Below, in pieces: positions 14,025-17,827 of a stretch of DNA of 17,827 bases (position 1 is its first letter; each line of letters opens with the position of its first letter). Under the pieces are notes generated by a model that saw only the letters and a program-made list of their open reading frames with translations, was not told where the DNA came from and ran no database searches. A program made the position numbers and the translations under genes. This DNA comes from an uncultured Alistipes sp. (GTDB lineage: Bacteria; Bacteroidota; Bacteroidia; Bacteroidales; Rikenellaceae): assembly GCA_904502075.1 (NCBI GenBank), contig CAJGDL010000018.1, positions 1 through 17,827 on the forward strand, read 5' to 3'.

Positions 14025-15431
14025 TTAGAAGATGGCTATTTGGTTGAGGGTTTGGGTGAGGCACTCGGGTTGCCACAGGCCGAGGATCATGGCGGCGGCC
14101 AGCAGGAGCAGGGCCGACCACGAAAGGGCACGATCAACGCTCGAGGGGTGCAGTTGCTCCTGATTGGGCTGGTAGCAGAGTTTGATGATGCGAGCCGAGA
14201 TCGAGTAGATCACAATGCAGAGCAGAATGAGCATGATGGCGGCAATCCACCAGCGTCCCGAAGCAAAGATCGATTGGAAGATCATCACCTCCGAGAGGAA
14301 GAGCGGCGAGGGCGGGAAGGCCAGCACCACGATCGTGCCAATCAACATGCCGAGGGCTCCCACCTTATTGACCGTCATGTAGTCGCCCAGGCGGTTGATG
14401 CGGTAGCTCTCGTAGACCTGACGGGCCACAGCCAGCTGCAGGAAGAGCGAACTCTTGATCAGCGTGTGGCAGACCACATGGAACAGGGCGGCCCAAACGC
14501 CTACCCCTCCGATGCCGAGTCCGATGGCCACGATGCCCATATTCTCGACCGTCGAGTAGCTTAGGAAACGCTTGTAGTGGTTTGTGCGGCGGAGGAAGAG
14601 GGCGCCGATGGCCAGCGATAAGATACCCACGATCAGCAGCACGGATTTTACCCAAGGGAAGATCTCGGTCGTGGCCATCAGGCGGTAGATGCGGAAGATG
14701 GCCAGGAAGCCGGCATTGACCAGACCCGTTGAGATGAGGGCCGAGGCGGGCGAGGGGGCGGCAAAGTTGGCGTCGATACCGATTGTATAGAGGGGGAAGA
14801 TCTCCATCTTACAGCTGTAGCCGGTCAGCACCAACAGGAAGGCGATCTTCAGGAAGAGGGGATTTCCCTCGCGAAGACGCTCCTGCAGGGCCGTATACTC
14901 GAGCGAGCCCCCCTCGGCTACGGAGCAGAGCAGCAGGATGCCGAGGTAGGCCATGGCGATACCCGTCGAGCAGACAAAGACATACTTCCAAGTGGCCTCC
15001 AGGGCATGCTCCTCGCGACGATGGTAGATGATGCCGGCGGCGCAGAGTGTCGTGGCCTCGAGGAAGATCCACGTCACGGCGATGTTGTTCGAGAAGTAGA
15101 CTCCCGTGATCGCCGTTTCGAGCAGCATCAGCAGGGCGAAGTAGAGTCGGTACTCCTTCAGGGAGTTCTCCTTGAGATAGGCCTTCGAGTGGACGAAGAC
15201 GAAGAGCCCGACCACGGTGAGCAGCACATAGAAGAGCGAACCCAGCGGATCGAAGGTGAAGAAATGGAGGTGTTTCATCTCGCTCCAGCCACCCCACAGG
15301 ATGGCGGCCGCCAGAGCAAACTGTACCACGAAGAATGCGCCCCCGACCAGGGCCACGGTCTTCTTGTTGCGGGCCGTGAAGGTGAGGCCGGCAATCAGAA
15401 TCGAGAGGATAAAGTAGTAGAGCATGGGCAT
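14025..15431 (-). CDS. hyfF: Hydrogenase-4-like proton-pumping membrane subunit (HyfF, NuoL/M/N-like)
   Basis: The 468-residue protein has about 12-14 hydrophobic segments and belongs to the antiporter-like family of complex I. The coupling residues are in place: Glu125 in TWIFLEATTL, Lys208 in YSCKMEIFPLY, the GIDANFAAPSPASAL stretch, the hyf-type STVENMGIVAIGLG motif, His318 and His322, Lys326, and Glu381 in LFLSEVMI. It should form part of an ion-translocating channel in the inner membrane. The true start is taken as the ATG at 15431, whose A is also the last base of the upstream TGA stop, in TGATG form; an in-frame TTG one codon earlier is less likely. At 468 residues it is somewhat shorter than E. 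coli HyfF. The retained charged residues suggest the complex still couples some reaction to ion movement. Confidence 0.9.
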   Translation of the reverse strand: MPMLYYFILSILIAGLTFTARNKKTVALVGGAFFVVQFALAAAILWGGWSEMKHLHFFTFDPLGSLFYVLLTVVGLFVFVHSKAYLKENSLKEYRLYFALLMLLETAITGVYFSNNIAVTWIFLEATTLCAAGIIYHRREEHALEATWKYVFVCSTGIAMAYLGILLLCSVAEGGSLEYTALQERLREGNPLFLKIAFLLVLTGYSCKMEIFPLYTIGIDANFAAPSPASALISTGLVNAGFLAIFRIYRLMATTEIFPWVKSVLLIVGILSLAIGALFLRRTNHYKRFLSYSTVENMGIVAIGLGIGGVGVWAALFHVVCHTLIKSSLFLQLAVARQVYESYRINRLGDYMTVNKVGALGMLIGTIVVLAFPPSPLFLSEVMIFQSIFASGRWWIAAIMLILLCIVIYSISARIIKLCYQPNQEQLHPSSVDRALSWSALLLLAAAMILGLWQPECLTQTLNQIAIF

Positions 15432-16066
15432 CAATCTTTTACATGGGTTAGACGGTCGGTATCATCCGAGTGGAGTTTGTCGTCGATCTTCGTGAGGAAG
15501 ATTCCGAGCATGAGGATCGAGATCAGAATATCGAGCATGATGCCGATGTTGATCAGGTGGGGCATCTCTACGCCGATGGCGGTCGAGAAGAGGAAGACAC
15601 CGTTCTCGATGACAAGGAAGCCGACCAGGTGCGAGAAGATGCGGGTGCGCAGGACGATGAGCACCAGACCGCTCAGCAACGAGTAGAGGGCCACGCAGAA
15701 GAAGACTACATTGACCTTCGAGGCCTCGTCGGCCAGGACATAGGTGAGCGATACGCTGGCCGTAAGGGCGACGAGCGAGAGCAGCAGCGAGTGGAACTGC
15801 GAGGAGCCCGAGGCCTTGATGCGGTTGATCTTCGTGCGGCGGATGACCGAGAAGAGGATGGCCGGTACGATGATGCCCTTGAAGAGGGCGGTCTCGGCGA
15901 TGATGAAGGTGAGCTCGGCCCAATTCAGGGTATGCAGGCGCACGATGGCAATGGCCATCAGGATCCAACCCTGCAGCGACATGATGGTTGCCGCGTTGCG
16001 GAAACGCTCGGTGGTCGCCAGGTAGATCAGCGTCAGCACATAGAGGATGATCAGTGAAAGTATCAT
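15431..16066 (-). CDS. hyfE: Hydrogenase-4-like membrane subunit HyfE (NuoK-like)
   Basis: The 211-residue, strongly hydrophobic protein matches HyfE in length and layout. It has an N-terminal pair of membrane segments, an acidic helix AETALFKGIIVP (57-68), and a NuoK-like part GFLVIENGVFLFS (149-161) with a membrane Glu154, followed by a final helix and a short polar tail. In complex I, NuoK glutamates belong to the proton path. Its start lies 19 bases after the stop of hyfC and its TGA overlaps the hyfF ATG by one base, which shows tight operon packing. Confidence 0.88.
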   Translation of the reverse strand: MILSLIILYVLTLIYLATTERFRNAATIMSLQGWILMAIAIVRLHTLNWAELTFIIAETALFKGIIVPAILFSVIRRTKINRIKASGSSQFHSLLLSLVALTASVSLTYVLADEASKVNVVFFCVALYSLLSGLVLIVLRTRIFSHLVGFLVIENGVFLFSTAIGVEMPHLINIGIMLDILISILMLGIFLTKIDDKLHSDDTDRLTHVKD

Positions 16067-16085
16067 GGTTTATTCTATTGAGGCA

Positions 16086-17000
16086 TTAAATCGAAATATT
16101 TTGCTGGATGAGGTAGCCCATGAAGAAGACGATGGCGGCCATGGCGACGATCGTCAGGATGTAGGTGGTGTTGCGCGAGAGCTTGTTGCGCGCCTGCGAG
16201 GACTCGACAATACCGATGGGCAGGGCCGAGAGCAGGATGGCCAGGGGGGTGACGAGCCACCAGTGGTAGCCCAGGGGCATGGCCACGGCATTGGCGGCCA
16301 CCACGGCCAGCGCAGCACTCTTCATCCATCCGCCCATCTGAATCAGGGCGAGGTCTACACCGCAGTAGTCCAGGCACATCACCTCGTGGATCATCGTCAA
16401 CTCGAGGTGGGTGCGGGGATCGTCCACCGGCACGCGACCGGCCTCGACGAACAACAGGCGGATAAAGAGGTAGGCCATCAGCAGGAGGATGATCGTGAGC
16501 TGCACGTCGAATTGGCGGGCTGCCGAGAAGATGTCGTCGAACGAGGTGTAACCAAAGAGCAGGGCCAGCGTACCGAAGAGCAGCATCATAGCCGGCTCGA
16601 CCAGGGCTCCGTAGAGGGCTTCGCGGCTGGCACCCATGCCCTCGAACGAACTTCCCGTATCCATGGCGGCCAGAATCAGGAAGAAGCGACCGATGGCGAG
16701 CGTATAGGCGAAGCAGATCACATCGCCCTTAAAAGAGAGGACGGCATGCAGGTCGCCTACCGGAATGAAGAGCAGGGCCACCAGCGCCGAGCCGAAGTAG
16801 CACGCGGGCGTGAGACGGAAGAGTTGGGTCGTGGTGGGGGAGTAGACGGCCCCTTTGCGCAGGAGCACTCCTACGTTGCGCAGGTGCTGCGTGAAGCGGA
16901 TGCCGAGGCGACCGGCCAGGCGGGCTCGTGTGCGGTTGATGAGTCCCGGGATGGCGATGGCCACCACGAGGAGCAGCAAAAAGTTGAGTATCTGTAGCAT
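16086..17000 (-). CDS. hyfC: Hydrogenase-4-like membrane anchor HyfC (NuoH-like)
   Basis: The 304-residue membrane protein has about eight segments and the NuoH/HyfC loop motifs: GASREALYGALVEPA (123-137) with two glutamates, and VEAGRVPVDDPRTHLELTM (185-203) followed by IHEVM. In complex I this subunit links the peripheral arm to the membrane pumps and forms much of the quinone-reaction chamber; in group 4 hydrogenases the same surface transmits energy from the active site. These acidic motifs are intact here although the partner subunits have lost metal ligands. The ATG at 17000 is 15 bases after the hyfB stop. Confidence 0.9.
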   Translation of the reverse strand: MLQILNFLLLLVVAIAIPGLINRTRARLAGRLGIRFTQHLRNVGVLLRKGAVYSPTTTQLFRLTPACYFGSALVALLFIPVGDLHAVLSFKGDVICFAYTLAIGRFFLILAAMDTGSSFEGMGASREALYGALVEPAMMLLFGTLALLFGYTSFDDIFSAARQFDVQLTIILLLMAYLFIRLLFVEAGRVPVDDPRTHLELTMIHEVMCLDYCGVDLALIQMGGWMKSAALAVVAANAVAMPLGYHWWLVTPLAILLSALPIGIVESSQARNKLSRNTTYILTIVAMAAIVFFMGYLIQQNISI

Positions 17001-17015
17001 CTTAGTATCCGGTTT

Positions 17016-17827
17016 TTAGATCCAGTTGAATATCGAGAAGAGGAAGATCAGCACGAAGAAGGCCAGGGCAAAGAGAACATAGTGGTTGATCTTTCCCGTG
17101 CGCAGGCGCATCACATAGCCATTGATGCGGCGCAGCAGCAGCATCCACCAGGCGGCAAACAGCGAGTCGATCTTGTCTTTGTGGCCGACCGTGAAGGTGT
17201 GCTCGGAGGGGAAGATCTCCTGATGGGCCACGGCATCCCCCTCGCCCGTATTCTTCGTGAGCGAAGTGGCAATCGACTGCAGGCCCTCGGAGAAACTCTC
17301 ACCGGTGTACTCCATGCGGGTGTTGGTGGCGGTGAATCCGCACCCCCAGGTGGGGCCCGAGGCGACGGTGCGCTGCTTCAGCGCACGGCTCTTGAGCCAG
17401 AAGACCAGGGCGATCACACCGACCAAGATCCAGGCCGTGATCGAGAGCATGGAGAGGGTCTCGGCGAAGATGATCTCGGCCAATTCGGTGGAGTGCATGG
17501 TGCCGTAGGGCAGGAAGAAGTCGGCGGCGCGTGCTACCACGCGGATGGCTCCTTGCGGGAAGAGTCCTACGGCCAAGATACCCAGCAGCGGCAGTGCCGT
17601 GGCGGCAATGCGGAAGTTGTCCACCTCGCCGGCCTCGGCGACCTCATGCGAGCGGGGCGAACCGAGGAAGACCGTGCCATAGAGCTTCGTGAAGGCGAGC
17701 ACCACGATGCCTCCGATCAGGGCCAGACCGATCAGACCGCAGGCAGCGGCTACCACCTCTTCGCCTGTGGCCACATTGTTCAGCAGACCCACATACATCA
17801 GCCACTCCGAAACGAAACCATTCAGCG
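17016..17827 (-). CDS. hyfB: Hydrogenase-4-like membrane subunit HyfB (NuoL-like), N-terminal part outside window
   Basis: The C-terminal 269 residues are visible; the frame stays open to the right edge. It starts with LNGFVSEWLMY, a hallmark of the NuoL/HyfB antiporter-like subunit in the second half of the protein, so the Met at 17798 is internal. Further on TWGCGFTATNTRMEYTGESF and a C-terminal membrane helix ending in FNWI match the HyfB/HycC C-terminal region. HyfB is a large ion-pump subunit of about 670 residues, so about 400 residues lie to the right. The stop precedes hyfC by 15 bases. Confidence 0.9.
   Translation of the reverse strand, partial: LNGFVSEWLMYVGLLNNVATGEEVVAAACGLIGLALIGGIVVLAFTKLYGTVFLGSPRSHEVAEAGEVDNFRIAATALPLLGILAVGLFPQGAIRVVARAADFFLPYGTMHSTELAEIIFAETLSMLSITAWILVGVIALVFWLKSRALKQRTVASGPTWGCGFTATNTRMEYTGESFSEGLQSIATSLTKNTGEGDAVAHQEIFPSEHTFTVGHKDKIDSLFAAWWMLLLRRINGYVMRLRTGKINHYVLFALAFFVLIFLFSIFNWI

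Noticed and set aside
16047..16997. A 316-codon plus-strand frame opposite hyfC
   Set aside because: It is highly charged, Gly/Gln/His-rich antisense sequence without family motifs; hyfC on the other strand is unmistakable.

Overview
The window looks like a piece of chromosome from a member of the Bacteroidota, most likely a gut Bacteroidales of the Rikenellaceae/Alistipes type. The clues are GC-rich coding DNA with AT-rich intergenic gaps, several promoters of the Bacteroidota form (TTTG or TTG, 19-20 bases, TAnnTTTG), starts without clear Shine-Dalgarno sites, and large lipoproteins with FN3-like modules. The genus is inference. No tRNA, rRNA, insertion sequence, CRISPR array or phage gene was found, and no gap between genes exceeds 300 bases.

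Left part (1-10503). The 3' part of a NamZ-type (DUF1343) exo-muramidase gene enters from the left edge. A lipoprotein gene with its own promoter and terminator follows. Facing it on the minus strand is a compact operon: an RlhA-like U32 protein (23S rRNA hydroxylation), a COG1092 SAM methyltransferase and a small membrane protein. The first gene of that operon is divergent from serS across a short AT-rich region with repeats. A DedA-family membrane protein gene follows serS. Next come a tiny 2[4Fe-4S] ferredoxin as an isolated unit with a clear promoter and terminator, and a second, larger lipoprotein whose module plan resembles the first.

Right part (10504-17827). Everything here is on the minus strand. 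Transcription enters from the right edge through six genes related to hydrogenase-4 and complex I: hyfB (partial), hyfC, hyfE, hyfF, hyfG and a small-subunit gene hyfI carrying a ferredoxin-like N-terminus. Two overlapping short chromate-transporter genes come directly afterwards. The membrane subunits keep charged residues typical of proton-pumping modules. The large subunit has lost the cysteine motifs that hold the Ni-Fe site, and the small subunit has lost three of the four proximal-cluster cysteines. So this is not an ordinary hydrogenase. It fits the poorly understood energy-converting hydrogenase-related (Ehr) complexes, in an unusually cofactor-poor form: only one complete [4Fe-4S] site is visible, in the N-terminal part of the small subunit.

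The hydrogenase-like cluster without a hydrogenase active site is the most interesting content of the window. The two modular lipoproteins and the regulatory structures around promoters come second.
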